From positions 3,948,778 through 4,012,777 of the forward strand of contig NZ_KV440950.1 in assembly GCF_001636405.1 (NCBI RefSeq): a stretch of DNA of 64,000 bases, read 5' to 3'. The stretch is from Peribacillus frigoritolerans (GTDB lineage Bacteria > Bacillota > Bacilli > Bacillales > DSM-1321). Every line of letters starts with the position of its first letter. Positions within the stretch are counted from its first letter, which is position 1. A program made the position numbers and the translations under genes. Shown here piece after piece: positions 52,883 through 64,000 of the stretch. Under the pieces are notes generated by a model. The model was not told where the DNA came from and ran no database searches. It saw only the letters and a program-made list of their open reading frames with translations.

Positions 52883-54013
52883 TTACTCGTTATCCTCTTC
52901 GAAATCTGTTTCCTCTTCAGTAACATAACTATCTCTGCTCAAAAGGAATTCCTGTTCTTCCACAGGATATATACCAGCTTCGCGGGCTTCCGTTTCACTC
53001 TTGATATCAATTTTCCAGCCTGTAAGCTTGGCTGCTAAACGGGCATTTTGCCCACGCTTACCAATTGCCAGGGAGAGTTGATAATCCGGTACGATTACAG
53101 TCGTCGCCTTTTCCTCTTCTTTAACAATGACCTCAAGTACTTTTGAAGGGCTTAAAGCATTCGCAACGAAAATGACCGGATTCTCCGACCATTTGACGAT
53201 ATCGATCTTTTCACCTTTCAATTCGTTGACGATGGCCTGAACACGCTGGCCTTTTTGGCCTACACAGGAACCGACAGGATCGACTTCTTCATTATCGGAG
53301 TGCACTGAGATTTTTGAACGGTCGCCTGCTTCGCGGGCAACTGACTTGATCTCGACTGTTCCATCGAAAATTTCAGGCACTTCGATTTCGAATAAACGTT
53401 TTAAAAGGCCAGGATGTGAACGGGATACAAAAATTTGCGGACCCTTGGAAGTCTTTTCAACTTTAGTGATGAAAACTTTAATGCGGTCATGCGGTTTATA
53501 TTGTTCATTCGGCATTTGCTCATTCACCGGGAGCAAAGCCTCGATTTTACCTAAGCTCACATAAATGAATCGGGAATCCTGGCGTTGAACGATACCAGTC
53601 ATGATATCCTCTTCACGATCGATGAATTCGGCATAAATGATGCCCCGTTCCGCTTCACGCACCCTTTGAGTGACGACTTGTTTTGCTGTTTGTGCAGCAA
53701 TACGGCCGAAATCCTTGGGTGTTACTTCCATTTCGACAACATCCTCTAACTGATAGTTGGGATCAATTGCTCTTGCTTCTTCAACAGAAATTTCCAGACG
53801 CGAATCGAACACTTCGTCAACAACGTCTTTTCTGGCAAATACACGCATTGTTCCTTTACCAAGATTCAAGTCGATACGTACATTTTGTGCTTGGTTAAAG
53901 TTACGGCGATATGCCGATATAAGGGCAGATTCAATCGCGTCGATCAAAACCTCCCTGGAAATTCCTTTTTCGTTTTCTAAAATATAGAGAGCATCCAATA
54001 ACTCATTGCCCAT
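52883..54013 (-). CDS. nusA: Transcription termination/antitermination factor NusA
   Basis: The 376-residue protein (B. subtilis 371) has an N-terminal RNA polymerase-binding domain (about 1-130), an S1 domain ([20 protein letters not shown]), and two KH domains ([39 protein letters not shown]). It stimulates pausing and intrinsic termination. Like other Firmicutes NusA it lacks the C-terminal acidic repeats of E. coli and ends in an acidic tail. GGGGGATC precedes the ATG. Confidence 0.98.
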   Translation of the reverse strand: MGNELLDALYILENEKGISREVLIDAIESALISAYRRNFNQAQNVRIDLNLGKGTMRVFARKDVVDEVFDSRLEISVEEARAIDPNYQLEDVVEMEVTPKDFGRIAAQTAKQVVTQRVREAERGIIYAEFIDREEDIMTGIVQRQDSRFIYVSLGKIEALLPVNEQMPNEQYKPHDRIKVFITKVEKTSKGPQIFVSRSHPGLLKRLFEIEVPEIFDGTVEIKSVAREAGDRSKISVHSDNEEVDPVGSCVGQKGQRVQAIVNELKGEKIDIVKWSENPVIFVANALSPSKVLEVIVKEEEKATTVIVPDYQLSLAIGKRGQNARLAAKLTGWKIDIKSETEAREAGIYPVEEQEFLLSRDSYVTEEETDFEEDNE

Positions 54014-54056
54014 GGTGATCCCCCTTACGGATATTTAAATTAATGATTTGCTTGAC

Positions 54057-54530
54057 TTAAGCGAAGGTAATCGCCAATCTTGCTTTGGCTACCTTTTCGA
54101 ATGGTATGACGATCGTTTTCTTTCTTGTCTTGATTCTGACTTCGATTGTCACTTCTTCACCATCGAAACTGGTTAAGATTCCTTCGAATTCTTTTTCATC
54201 TAAAATGGGCTCGTATGTTTTTATGTAAACATTTTTACCGATAGCATTAAGGAAATCCTTCTCTTTTTTCAGAGGCCTTTCAGCTCCGGGTGATGAAACT
54301 TCGAGAAAATAATTTTGTGGAATCGGATCAACCTCATCAAGCTTTTCACTGAGTTTTTCACTCACATTTCCGCAATCATCAATATCTACGCCTGTTTCTT
54401 TATCAATGTACACTCGAAGGAACCAGCTTTTACCTTCCTTCACATACTCCACTTCGACTAATTCAAGCTGCAATTCTTCAAGAATTGGTAATGCTAATTC
54501 CTCTACGACTTCCGTTACCTTTTTACTCAT
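54057..54530 (-). CDS. rimP: Ribosome maturation factor RimP
   Basis: The 157-residue protein begins [20 protein letters not shown] and contains [20 protein letters not shown] and [14 protein letters not shown], the RimP signatures. It assists 30S assembly. It is the first gene of the rimP-nusA-rnpM-ylxQ-infB-ylxP-rbfA operon and lies about 70 bases after the polC terminator hairpin. I see no strong promoter in that short leader. Confidence 0.97.
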   Translation of the reverse strand: MSKKVTEVVEELALPILEELQLELVEVEYVKEGKSWFLRVYIDKETGVDIDDCGNVSEKLSEKLDEVDPIPQNYFLEVSSPGAERPLKKEKDFLNAIGKNVYIKTYEPILDEKEFEGILTSFDGEEVTIEVRIKTRKKTIVIPFEKVAKARLAITFA

Positions 54531-54599
54531 TTGTTTCCTCCATACGTGCGTTGTATGCGCTTGGTTTCGGATTCAAAATAAATGGTCATTACAACACGA

Positions 54600-54621
54600 A
54601 AGAGTGGGTTTCCCCACTCTT
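54600..54621 (-). terminator. Terminator-like hairpin after polC
   Basis: AAGAGTGGG pairs with CCCACTCTT around a 4-base loop, followed by TTTCGTG on the minus strand; a weak T run. It lies about 100 bases past the polC stop. Confidence 0.6.
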
Positions 54622-54723
54622 GCCATTGGTTCCTCTTAGTATTTCCAATAAAAATATACCATAATCAAGATATTTATGCAAATATCATGTCTGTTTCTTC
54701 CTTTTTGAAATCCGTTTCCTCTT

Positions 54724-57700
54724 TTAAAATAAAGATAACTGATTTTGTTCAGGCAATGACTCCAGGCAGCCTTGTTTATCAAGGTATTCAAGGATGGTCT
54801 TCGAAACCTTACCCCGCTGTTGAAGGTCTTCTTTGGAGAGGAATTCACCATTTCCCCGTGCGTTGACAATATTGATCGCTGCATTCGTTCCAAGACCAGG
54901 TATCGAATTGAATGGCGGAATCAAAGTATTTCCTTCAATTAGGAATTGATCTGCACTGGATTTGTACAAGTCCACTTTAGCGAATGAATATCCTCGTTCA
55001 CACATTTCCAAAGCTAGTTCAAGAACCGTCAATGTATTCTTTTCCTTTGTGGATGCATCCAATCCCTTTACCATGATTTCTTCCATTTTTGCTTTGATCG
55101 CTTGCGATCCCCGTGTCATGGCGTCGATTTCAAAATCATCGGCACGTACTGTGAAATAAGCCGCATAGTATAATAAGGGCAGATGCACTTTAAAATAGGC
55201 AATCCGGACAGCCATTAAGACGTAAGCTGCAGCATGGGCTTTCGGGAACATGTATTTAATCTTCTTACATGAATCGATATACCATTCCGGCACCTCATTT
55301 TTCCTCATTTCCTCTTCGAATTCCTCCGAGAGCCCTTTCCCTTTACGTACAGATTCCATGATTTTAAACGCCAGGGAAGGATCGAGACCTTGATAGATCA
55401 AATAGACCATAATATCATCCCGGCAGCCTATAACCTCACTTAGTGTGCAGATCCGGTTGTGGATCAGTTCCTGTGCATTGCTCAGCCATACATCCGTACC
55501 GTGGGAAAGGCCTGAAATCTGAACAAGCTCGGAAAAAGTCGTAGGTTTCGTATCTTCAAGCATCTGCCGGACAAAACGCGTACCAAATTCCGGGATGCCA
55601 AGCGTACCCGTTTTACACATGATCTGTTCTTCGGTAACTCCTAAAGATTCAGTACTGCTGAATATTTTCATTACTTCCGGATCATCGGTAGGAACGGTCT
55701 TTGGATCGATGCCACTTAAATCTTGAAGCATCCGGATTACTGTCGGATCATCGTGTCCAAGTATATCAAGTTTCAAAATATTATCGTGAATGGAATGAAA
55801 ATCAAAGTGAGTTGTTTTCCACTCTGAATTCCGGTCATCCGCAGGGAACTGAATTGGTGTGAAATCATAGATATCCATATAATCCGGAACGACGATGATT
55901 CCGCCCGGGTGCTGTCCAGTCGTCCTTTTCACACCAGTACAACCGGCAACAAGGCGATCGGTCTCGGCTCCGCGCATATGGATGTTATTATCAGAGGAAT
56001 ACCCTTTTACATATCCATAAGCCGTTTTTTCAGCGACCGTACCAATCGTTCCGGCACGATATACATATTCTTCACCGAATAAGACCTTCGTATAGTTATG
56101 GGCTTTCGGCTGATATTCACCGGAGAAGTTCAAGTCGATATCCGGAACCTTATCCCCTTTAAATCCAAGGAAAGTTTCAAACGGGATATCATGCCCGTCT
56201 TTTGTATAAGCGATGCCACAATCCGGGCAGTCTTTATCGGGCAGGTCAAACCCTGAACCTACAGAACCGTCATTGAAGAATTCGGATTTCTTGCACTCAG
56301 GACATACATAATGCGGCGGAAGAGGGTTCACCTCTGTAATTTCAGTCATGGTGGCAACGAAAGATGATCCAACCGATCCCCTTGAGCCAACTAGATAACC
56401 ATCATTCAATGATTTTTTAACAAGCTTGTGGGAAATTAAATAAATAACGGCAAAACCGTGGCCGATGATGCTTTTCAATTCTTTCTCAAGGCGGGCTTCC
56501 ACGATTTCCGGCAGGTTTTCCCCATAAATCTTCCTTGCCATGCCATAACTCATTTCACGCATCTCTTCATCTGCACCTTCAATTTTAGGTGTGTATAACT
56601 CATCCTTGATTGGCTTGATTTCTTCAATCATATCAGCGATTTTATTCGTGTTGGTTACCACGACCTCTTTGGCTTTCTCGGAACCGAGGAAGGAGAATTC
56701 CCGAAGCATTTCATCTGTTGTCCGAAAATGTACGTCAGGAAGCTTATGACGATTCAACGGGTTCGCGCCGCCTTGTGAATTCACAAGGATTTTACGGTAA
56801 ATTTTATCATTCGGATCCAAATAATGCACATTTCCCGTGGCTACGACTGGCTTGTCCAGCTTTTCACCAAGCTTGACGATATTGGAGATGATCGTTTCTA
56901 ATGATTTATCATCCCGGACATATTCAAGCTCAATCAAATGCTGATACACTTCCTTCGGATGGATTTCAAGATAATCGTAGAATTCGGCGATATCGACCAC
57001 TTCCTCAAAACCCTTCTGCATCATCCCTTCAAAAACTTCCCCTTTATCACATCCCGATCCGACCAGAATTCCTTCACGATACTTTTTAAGTTGTGAGCGC
57101 GGTAATCGGGGCACACGATAGAAATAATCGATGTGTGATATTGAAATTAATTTAAAAAGGTTTTTTAACCCCGCCTGTGTTTGCGCGATCAACGTACAAT
57201 GGGACGGCCGGGAACGCTGGTAAGCATTTCCTTTACCCATATTGTCATTAAGTTGATCATGATGGGTAATCTCCTTTTCCATTGCATCCTTCAGCATCTT
57301 CAGCATAAGGTAACCTGTAGCTTCGGCATCATAAATGGCCCTATGATGCTGGGTCAAATCAATATCGAACTTTTTACATAGTGTATTTAACCGGTGATTT
57401 TTAAACTCCGGATATAAGAAACGGGCAAGTTCCAATGTATCAAGCACAGGATTGGAAGCTTTAGGATAACCCAAGTTTTTATAACCTATATTCAAAAACC
57501 CCATATCGAAGGCTGCGTTGTGGGCAACCAGGATCGCATCGCCCGCCCATTCCTTGAACTTTTCCAGCACTTCCGAGACTTCTGGAGCATTTTCTACAAG
57601 ATCATCAGTGATTCCAGTCAATTCTATCGTCGTATTGGATAGTGGGTGATGCGGATTAGCAAATGACTCGAATCGATCTATGATGTCACCGTCACGGATT

Positions 57701-59046
57701 TTCACTGCAGCAAATTCAATGATCGTATCATAAACGGCTGACAGACCCGTCGTCTCTACGTCAAACACAACATAGGTTGCATCTGCCAAAGCGATATGTG
57801 CCTCATTATAAACGATGGGTACGCCATCATTTACAAGATTCACTTCGACGCCATAAAGGATTTTGATACCATTCTTTTTCCCGGCACTATAAGCTTCTGG
57901 GAATGATTGTGCTCCCGCATGATCTGTAATGGCAACTGCCTTATGCCCCCACTTTGCAGCTTGGGCAACAAGCGCTGAAGTAGGTGTCACTGCATCCATC
58001 GAGCTCATTGGGGTATGCATATGCAGCTCTACACGCTTTTCTCCTTCTGGGGCCTTATCCTGCCGTCCTTGTTTAGAAATTTCATTTATATCATTTGCGA
58101 TCATTACAAGGTCACGTACGAATGTATCATTTTGGATGCTTCCTTGGGCACGTACCCACATCCCTTTTTTCACTCGGGCAAGTATGGCAGCATCTTCTTT
58201 ATCACGCGAAAACATTTTGACCAATATAGAGCTCGTATAATCCGTGACTTTAAATGTCAACAGGCTTCGTCCGCTTCGCAACTCACGCACTTCTGCATCA
58301 AATACGAAGCCTTCGATAGCAATCCTGCGCTCTTCATCGATAATTTGTTCGATTCTGCGGAAATCCGCATCTTCTTTAATCGTATAGCCAATTTTAACCG
58401 GTCCTTCGTAGACGCCATCGTCGCCGCCTTTTTCCGATTCTTTCTTCTGCATTTCCACTAGCGCAGCAAGTCCTTTTTCCGCGTCTTCCTTTTGTTTCTC
58501 TTCCAAAAACTTTTGGTAATCAGGATTCGACACCGTTTCCTTCACTTCCGCTTCAAGTGTCAACGGAGGAAAACCGAATGTTTGGTAGATATTCGAAATG
58601 ATGCCGGAGTATTTTCGTTTCAGCTGACCAGCTTCCGTGTCATTTCGGGCGCACACGATAAGCTTATATCCATTTACCGTTGGCACTTGTTCATTCAGGA
58701 GCGATAACAGTGCTGGAGACATGCCTTCAAGCTCGCCAATGCAGTTTTTCCAATACTCTTTTACCAATTGTTCGGTCACTTGCGGATTGGCCACGTTCAA
58801 GTTGAATGTGACCTTTGCAATATGGGAAAACGTACTTGCTAGATGAGTAGCAAGTCTTGTATGAACACTGCAAGGAATCAATGCAGGTATATTAAAGGCA
58901 AAATGCCATGTTTTGGACTCCCTCTCGATTGAGAGTTTATCAATTTCGGCACCTATGAAATAATTCACAAAGGCATCCTCGGTCAAGTCCATTTGCTGGA
59001 GCAAGAGTTGAAATCTCTCTCTACCGCTATTTGGATTTTGATCCAT
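54724..59046 (-). CDS. polC: DNA polymerase III PolC, alpha subunit (Gram-positive replicative polymerase)
   Basis: The 1440-residue essential replicative polymerase (B. subtilis 1437) has an N-terminal domain followed by an OB domain ([18 protein letters not shown]). A PHP domain ([20 protein letters not shown]) is interrupted by a DEDD proofreading exonuclease ([27 protein letters not shown]). A cysteine zinc-binding segment (CPECKK ... DCPDC) and the PDIDLNFSG catalytic motif follow. It ends in QLSLF, a beta-clamp binding motif. It lies between proS and rimP; an extended -10 promoter is upstream. Confidence 0.98.
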   Translation of the reverse strand: MDQNPNSGRERFQLLLQQMDLTEDAFVNYFIGAEIDKLSIERESKTWHFAFNIPALIPCSVHTRLATHLASTFSHIAKVTFNLNVANPQVTEQLVKEYWKNCIGELEGMSPALLSLLNEQVPTVNGYKLIVCARNDTEAGQLKRKYSGIISNIYQTFGFPPLTLEAEVKETVSNPDYQKFLEEKQKEDAEKGLAALVEMQKKESEKGGDDGVYEGPVKIGYTIKEDADFRRIEQIIDEERRIAIEGFVFDAEVRELRSGRSLLTFKVTDYTSSILVKMFSRDKEDAAILARVKKGMWVRAQGSIQNDTFVRDLVMIANDINEISKQGRQDKAPEGEKRVELHMHTPMSSMDAVTPTSALVAQAAKWGHKAVAITDHAGAQSFPEAYSAGKKNGIKILYGVEVNLVNDGVPIVYNEAHIALADATYVVFDVETTGLSAVYDTIIEFAAVKIRDGDIIDRFESFANPHHPLSNTTIELTGITDDLVENAPEVSEVLEKFKEWAGDAILVAHNAAFDMGFLNIGYKNLGYPKASNPVLDTLELARFLYPEFKNHRLNTLCKKFDIDLTQHHRAIYDAEATGYLMLKMLKDAMEKEITHHDQLNDNMGKGNAYQRSRPSHCTLIAQTQAGLKNLFKLISISHIDYFYRVPRLPRSQLKKYREGILVGSGCDKGEVFEGMMQKGFEEVVDIAEFYDYLEIHPKEVYQHLIELEYVRDDKSLETIISNIVKLGEKLDKPVVATGNVHYLDPNDKIYRKILVNSQGGANPLNRHKLPDVHFRTTDEMLREFSFLGSEKAKEVVVTNTNKIADMIEEIKPIKDELYTPKIEGADEEMREMSYGMARKIYGENLPEIVEARLEKELKSIIGHGFAVIYLISHKLVKKSLNDGYLVGSRGSVGSSFVATMTEITEVNPLPPHYVCPECKKSEFFNDGSVGSGFDLPDKDCPDCGIAYTKDGHDIPFETFLGFKGDKVPDIDLNFSGEYQPKAHNYTKVLFGEEYVYRAGTIGTVAEKTAYGYVKGYSSDNNIHMRGAETDRLVAGCTGVKRTTGQHPGGIIVVPDYMDIYDFTPIQFPADDRNSEWKTTHFDFHSIHDNILKLDILGHDDPTVIRMLQDLSGIDPKTVPTDDPEVMKIFSSTESLGVTEEQIMCKTGTLGIPEFGTRFVRQMLEDTKPTTFSELVQISGLSHGTDVWLSNAQELIHNRICTLSEVIGCRDDIMVYLIYQGLDPSLAFKIMESVRKGKGLSEEFEEEMRKNEVPEWYIDSCKKIKYMFPKAHAAAYVLMAVRIAYFKVHLPLLYYAAYFTVRADDFEIDAMTRGSQAIKAKMEEIMVKGLDASTKEKNTLTVLELALEMCERGYSFAKVDLYKSSADQFLIEGNTLIPPFNSIPGLGTNAAINIVNARGNGEFLSKEDLQQRGKVSKTILEYLDKQGCLESLPEQNQLSLF

Positions 59047-59116
59047 TCCCTCTCTCCCCTATCTACTATCTCTTTAGATATTATTCACTATCATTTTCGT
59101 TTTGATATCAGAGGCT

Positions 59117-59125
59117 ATTATAACA
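59117..59125 (-). promoter_or_regulatory. Extended -10 promoter for polC
   Basis: TG-T-TATAAT on the minus strand, about 70 bases before the polC start; -35 weak. Confidence 0.45.
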
Positions 59126-59157
59126 TATCATGAATGTTTCACTAGTATCCAAATCAT

Positions 59158-59192
59158 GAAAAGGAAAGGCATCATCCAATTGAATGATGCCT
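59158..59192 (-). terminator. Terminator after proS
   Basis: AGGCATCAT pairs with ATGATGCCT, extended by a T-G pair, followed by TTCCTTTTC on the minus strand, about 18 bases past the proS stop. Confidence 0.75.
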
Positions 59193-59209
59193 AGTTCCCC
59201 ATTTTTAAA

Positions 59210-60922
<1,713 letters not shown>

Positions 60923-61048
60923 TCAATATTTCCTTTAAATTACTTGCAGCTTCGGTAAATTAGATACCGCAACATTTTAATACGGTCATTTCATACAAAA
61001 AAGACTTTCCGGTCATTCAGAAAAGCTAATTTAATATACTCATTCTCG

Positions 61049-61077
61049 ATTATACTTACGATTTCCCTAGAAAACAA
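61049..61077 (-). promoter_or_regulatory. Sigma-A promoter for proS
   Basis: TTGTTT (61072-61077), a 17-base spacer and a perfect TATAAT (61049-61054) on the minus strand. Confidence 0.62.
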
Positions 61078-61125
61078 ACAATTTCCCCAAAACGATTAAA
61101 AAACTAGGAAATCCCTTCAGATAAG

Positions 61126-61160
61126 AAAACGGCCAACAGATAATTCTGCTGGCCTGTTTT
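61126..61160 (-). terminator. Terminator after rseP
   Basis: AAAAC-GGCCA-CAGA pairs with TCTG-TGGCC-GTTTT with single mismatched or wobble positions, followed by TTTTCTT on the minus strand; it separates rseP from proS. Confidence 0.78.
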
Positions 61161-61179
61161 TGCATTATCCAAACATGTC

Positions 61180-62448
61180 TTACAGGAAGAATCGCTGGAT
61201 GTCATTCCAGGTAACGACAATCATCAATAACATCAGCAAAGCAAAGCCGATGAAGTGGACCATCCCTTCTTTTTGACGGTCAATTGGTTTCCCTCTTAAG
61301 AATTCGACCACAAAGAATAACAGTCTTCCTCCATCCAATGCCGGCAGCGGAAGCAGGTTCATGATTCCCAGGTTAATGCTTAGCAGCCCTGCCCATTTCA
61401 TTAACGTGAATAAACCTTGTTTCGCCACTTCCTCAGTTGATTTATATATGCCTACAGGACCAGATAAACTGTCGATCGTAAATCCGCCCGTTACAAGATC
61501 ACCAAGGATGATGAAGATTTGTTTTGTCCAAAAATACGTTTCTGTAAAACCATATTGTATAGCTTTAATCGGTGCTTTTTCAACCGGAGGGTAAACACCG
61601 ATAATCCCGATTTTCTTCCCTTCCCTTTCCACTTCTTGTGGAACAACCGGTACTTCTAGTGTTTTCCCGTCCCTGTCAACGACAAACTCGATCTCTTGCC
61701 CAGGGTTCTTTTGAATGCTTTCCTGAACATCTCCCCAAGTGGAGACTTCCGTCCCTTCTATGGATTGAATGACATCTCCCGATTTTAAACCGGCATTTAC
61801 AGCCGAACCATCCGGAGTCAACTCACCTAGTTTCGCTTCATCCACCACGACACCTTGAAACAGGCCGATCAGCACAAAAATGACAAAAGCCAAAACGAAA
61901 TTCATTGCCGGACCAGCTACAATCGTCAGAAAACGATGCCCCAGCGACTTTGAGGCAAATTGCCGGTCAAAAGGAGCAATCTGGTTCTCTACACCATTTT
62001 CAACGATCACAGCCTCTTTATGGATGGCAAACGTTTTTAGTGTATCTTCCTCTCCCTCTTCATAACCAGTAAGGATCAGTTTATGATCAAGGTCGATCAC
62101 TTCAACTTCCACAAGTCGAATATCAGGATATTTATCTTTATTGTTCAAAATGATCTTTGTAACATTCTCATCATTATCGAACATTAACCCTACCCGATAG
62201 CCGGGTTTCAATTCTATATTTTCTGCGTCTTCACCGGCCATACGCACGTAACCGCCAAGAGGAAGCAATCGGATGGTATAAACGGTTTCCTTCTTTTTAT
62301 ATGTGAATACTTTTGGCCCGAAACCGATTGCGAACTCACGGCATAAGATTCCTGCTCGCTTTGCAAACACTAAGTGCCCAAGCTCATGGAAAAAAACTAG
62401 AGCTCCAAAAATGATGATGAACGCTATAATCGTTTCTAAAGTCTGCAT
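61180..62448 (-). CDS. rseP: Site-2 intramembrane zinc metalloprotease (RasP/RseP)
   Basis: The 422-residue protein (B. subtilis RasP/YluC: 420) cuts membrane anchors such as RsiW and FtsL within the bilayer. The HELGH motif is at residues 21-25 in the first transmembrane helix, a PDZ domain lies in about 190-280 (DGSAVNAGLKSGDVIQSIEG), and the second active-site motif is NLLPLPALDGGRLLFF. About four transmembrane segments are seen. AGGTGACC precedes the ATG. It lies 7 bases downstream of dxr in a cdsA-dxr-rseP unit. Confidence 0.96.
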   Translation of the reverse strand: MQTLETIIAFIIIFGALVFFHELGHLVFAKRAGILCREFAIGFGPKVFTYKKKETVYTIRLLPLGGYVRMAGEDAENIELKPGYRVGLMFDNDENVTKIILNNKDKYPDIRLVEVEVIDLDHKLILTGYEEGEEDTLKTFAIHKEAVIVENGVENQIAPFDRQFASKSLGHRFLTIVAGPAMNFVLAFVIFVLIGLFQGVVVDEAKLGELTPDGSAVNAGLKSGDVIQSIEGTEVSTWGDVQESIQKNPGQEIEFVVDRDGKTLEVPVVPQEVEREGKKIGIIGVYPPVEKAPIKAIQYGFTETYFWTKQIFIILGDLVTGGFTIDSLSGPVGIYKSTEEVAKQGLFTLMKWAGLLSINLGIMNLLPLPALDGGRLLFFVVEFLRGKPIDRQKEGMVHFIGFALLMLLMIVVTWNDIQRFFL

Positions 62449-62455
62449 GTTCCGG

Positions 62456-63616
62456 TCACCTATCTTTCACTAAAGATTCTATATACTGCCTTGTCATATT
62501 ATCGACTTCCTGAATCGTTTCTAAATCTGGAAGGGCTATGACGGAATGCTGATTCAGCGCTTTTTCAATTAACGTCTCAATTTCAAGGAAGGTTACCTTT
62601 CCAGATAAGAATGCAGAGACTGCTGCTTCATTGGCGGCATTCAACACAGTAGTCATCGTTCCGCCCATTTTACCTGCTTTATAAGCGAATTGCAAACAAG
62701 GATATCTGGTGAAATCCATATCCCTAAAATGCAGTTTGCCTGCTTCAGCAAGGTTCAATCGTTTGCGGCCTGCCAGCGGAATACGGTCTGGATAAGTAAG
62801 TGCATATTGTATCGGCACCCGCATATCCGGTGTCCCCAGTTGTGCTATCACGCTGGAGTCATGAAACTCAACCATGGAATGGATGATGCTCTCCTTATGT
62901 AGCAATACATCAATTTTATCGTAGGGAAGATCGAATAGCCAATGGGCCTCGATCACTTCCAAACCTTTATTCATCATTGATGCTGAATCGATCGTGATTT
63001 TAGCTCCCATTGACCAGTTCGGGTGGTTCAGTGCTTCTTCCACCGTTACATCCTTCAATTCTTCCCTGGTCCGATCTCGAAAACTGCCTCCTGAAGCAGT
63101 AATGACAAGACGTTCTATATTTTTTTCCTTTTCACCTTGCAGTGCCTGAAAAATAGCGGAATGCTCACTGTCAACCGGCAGCAATCTGACCCCCGCTTTT
63201 TTTGCTTCACTCATGACCAAATGACCTGCCGTCACCAACGTCTCCTTGTTGGCGATAGCAATATCCTTTTTTGCCTTTATTGCTTGAAGTGTCGGATAAA
63301 GACCCACGCTTCCGATGACGGCATTGACCAATATCGTCGCCTGACCATAAACAGCAACAGCAGTCAATCCCTCATCCCCATACATGAACTCGATATCTTT
63401 GCGATTGGAGAATTCACTTTTCAAAACATGATAATCTTCTTCCGTCTGGACTGAAACCAGTTTCGGTTCAAACTCTTGTATATAAGTCCTGACCAATTCT
63501 ATATTCTTTCCAGCAGAAAGCGCCACGATCTTGAATTGATCTGGATGGGACCTAACTACATCCGCTGTTTGTTGACCAATCGATCCTGTCGCGCCCAAAA
63601 GGCTGATATTTTTCAA
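62456..63616 (-). CDS. dxr: 1-deoxy-D-xylulose 5-phosphate reductoisomerase
   Basis: The 386-residue enzyme catalyses the second step of the methylerythritol phosphate pathway to isoprenoids. NADPH-binding [10 protein letters not shown] is at the start; metal and substrate motifs are [13 protein letters not shown] and [11 protein letters not shown]. The likely start is TTG at 63616 ([11 protein letters not shown], as in B. subtilis), 9 bases after AGGAG; the ATG three codons earlier abuts that site. It lies between cdsA and rseP. Confidence 0.96.
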   Translation of the reverse strand: MKNISLLGATGSIGQQTADVVRSHPDQFKIVALSAGKNIELVRTYIQEFEPKLVSVQTEEDYHVLKSEFSNRKDIEFMYGDEGLTAVAVYGQATILVNAVIGSVGLYPTLQAIKAKKDIAIANKETLVTAGHLVMSEAKKAGVRLLPVDSEHSAIFQALQGEKEKNIERLVITASGGSFRDRTREELKDVTVEEALNHPNWSMGAKITIDSASMMNKGLEVIEAHWLFDLPYDKIDVLLHKESIIHSMVEFHDSSVIAQLGTPDMRVPIQYALTYPDRIPLAGRKRLNLAEAGKLHFRDMDFTRYPCLQFAYKAGKMGGTMTTVLNAANEAAVSAFLSGKVTFLEIETLIEKALNQHSVIALPDLETIQEVDNMTRQYIESLVKDR

Positions 63617-63659
63617 ATTGTTCATCTCCTAATTCATATAACGCTTGCCTATATTTATA

Positions 63660-64000
63660 TTATAAAACATGCAATAAATGCAAAATCGGTAAAATGAAGA
63701 TCACACTATCAAGCCTGTCCAAAATCCCACCATGTCCCGGGAGAAGATTCCCTGAATCCTTAACGCCATAATGACGTTTATACGCGGATTGGACGAGATC
63801 ACCCAATTGGCCGAATACCCCAATGATTAATGAAATCAATAATAATTGTAATAACGTGTAATCAAGGCTGGAGAAGGCGTAAAATAGAACACCCACCACC
63901 ATCGCGGATATTAACCCGCCGATAAATCCTTCCACCGTCTTGTTTGGACTTATTTCTGGCCATAGCTTTCTTTTACCAAGCGATTTACCAATGAAGTAGG
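63660..64000 (-). CDS. cdsA: Phosphatidate cytidylyltransferase, C-terminal part (runs off the window)
   Basis: The frame is open from the window edge (64000) to the stop at 63660, about 112 residues. It contains LWPEISPNKTVEGFIGG and, near the end, LGDLVQSAYKRHYGVKDSGN followed by LLPGHGGILDRLDS, the CdsA signature with its catalytic Asp residues. CdsA makes CDP-diacylglycerol, the substrate of PgsA in this window. It lies just upstream of dxr, as in B. subtilis. Hydrophobic segments flank the motif. Confidence 0.95.
   Translation of the reverse strand, partial: YFIGKSLGKRKLWPEISPNKTVEGFIGGLISAMVVGVLFYAFSSLDYTLLQLLLISLIIGVFGQLGDLVQSAYKRHYGVKDSGNLLPGHGGILDRLDSVIFILPILHLLHVL

Overview
The window is a conserved chromosomal segment of an endospore-forming Bacillaceae bacterium. 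It carries sporulation genes (cotE, spoVS, spoVFA/spoVFB, spoIIIE, tepA, ymxH, ylxY), and its gene order closely follows the Bacillus subtilis mutL to cdsA region, shown here in reverse. Protein sequences resemble the Bacillus/Peribacillus group; that genus-level guess is an inference. Almost every gene lies on the minus strand. Only two small genes (7712-8032 and 30539-30838) lie on the plus strand.

Layout from left to right, with transcription running right to left: mutL (partial)-mutS (mismatch repair); cotE (spore coat); ricA-miaB (RNase Y accessory factor, tRNA methylthiolation); tdh; a plus-strand Asp/Arg-repeat protein; korB-korA (2-oxoacid:ferredoxin oxidoreductase); an M19 dipeptidase; spoVS; ymdB; rny; recA; cinA-pgsA; rodZ-ymfK; ymfJ; ymfI-ymfH-ymfF; a four-gene nucleoside/BMP-type ABC transporter; ymfC (GntR regulator); a plus-strand acidic hypothetical gene; spoIIIE; tepA-ylzJ; rnjB; spoVFA-spoVFB-asd-dapG-dapA (dipicolinate and aspartate pathway); ymxH; mlpA-ylxY; pnp; rpsO; truB-ribF; rimP-nusA-ylxR-ylxQ-infB-ylxP-rbfA (the nusA-infB operon); polC; proS; and rseP, dxr and cdsA (partial).

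Several themes run through the window. RNA decay and processing is dense: RicA, RNase Y, YmdB, RNase J2, PNPase and the YlxR/RnpM protein. DNA maintenance is represented by MutSL, RecA, PolC and SpoIIIE. Spore formation connects the dpa/asd/dap genes (dipicolinate and peptidoglycan precursors), CotE, SpoVS and SpoIIIE. Membrane and envelope functions include PgsA, CdsA, Dxr, RasP/RseP and RodZ.

Most transcription units end in recognisable intrinsic terminators, listed individually. Several promoters are clear, notably rny, recA, korA, rnjB, proS and spoIIIE. The more interesting regulatory candidates are a LexA-box match at the spoIIIE promoter, overlapping CcpA and CodY site matches at the nucleoside-transporter promoter, a CcpA match at the korA start site, and a palindromic operator in the ymfC leader. 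The least explained coding element is the 106-residue Asp/Arg-repeat protein, built from a 117-bp tandem duplication. I see no insertion sequence, prophage, CRISPR array, tRNA or rRNA. The window is mostly ordinary core genome, and I did not find a convincing new multi-gene system.
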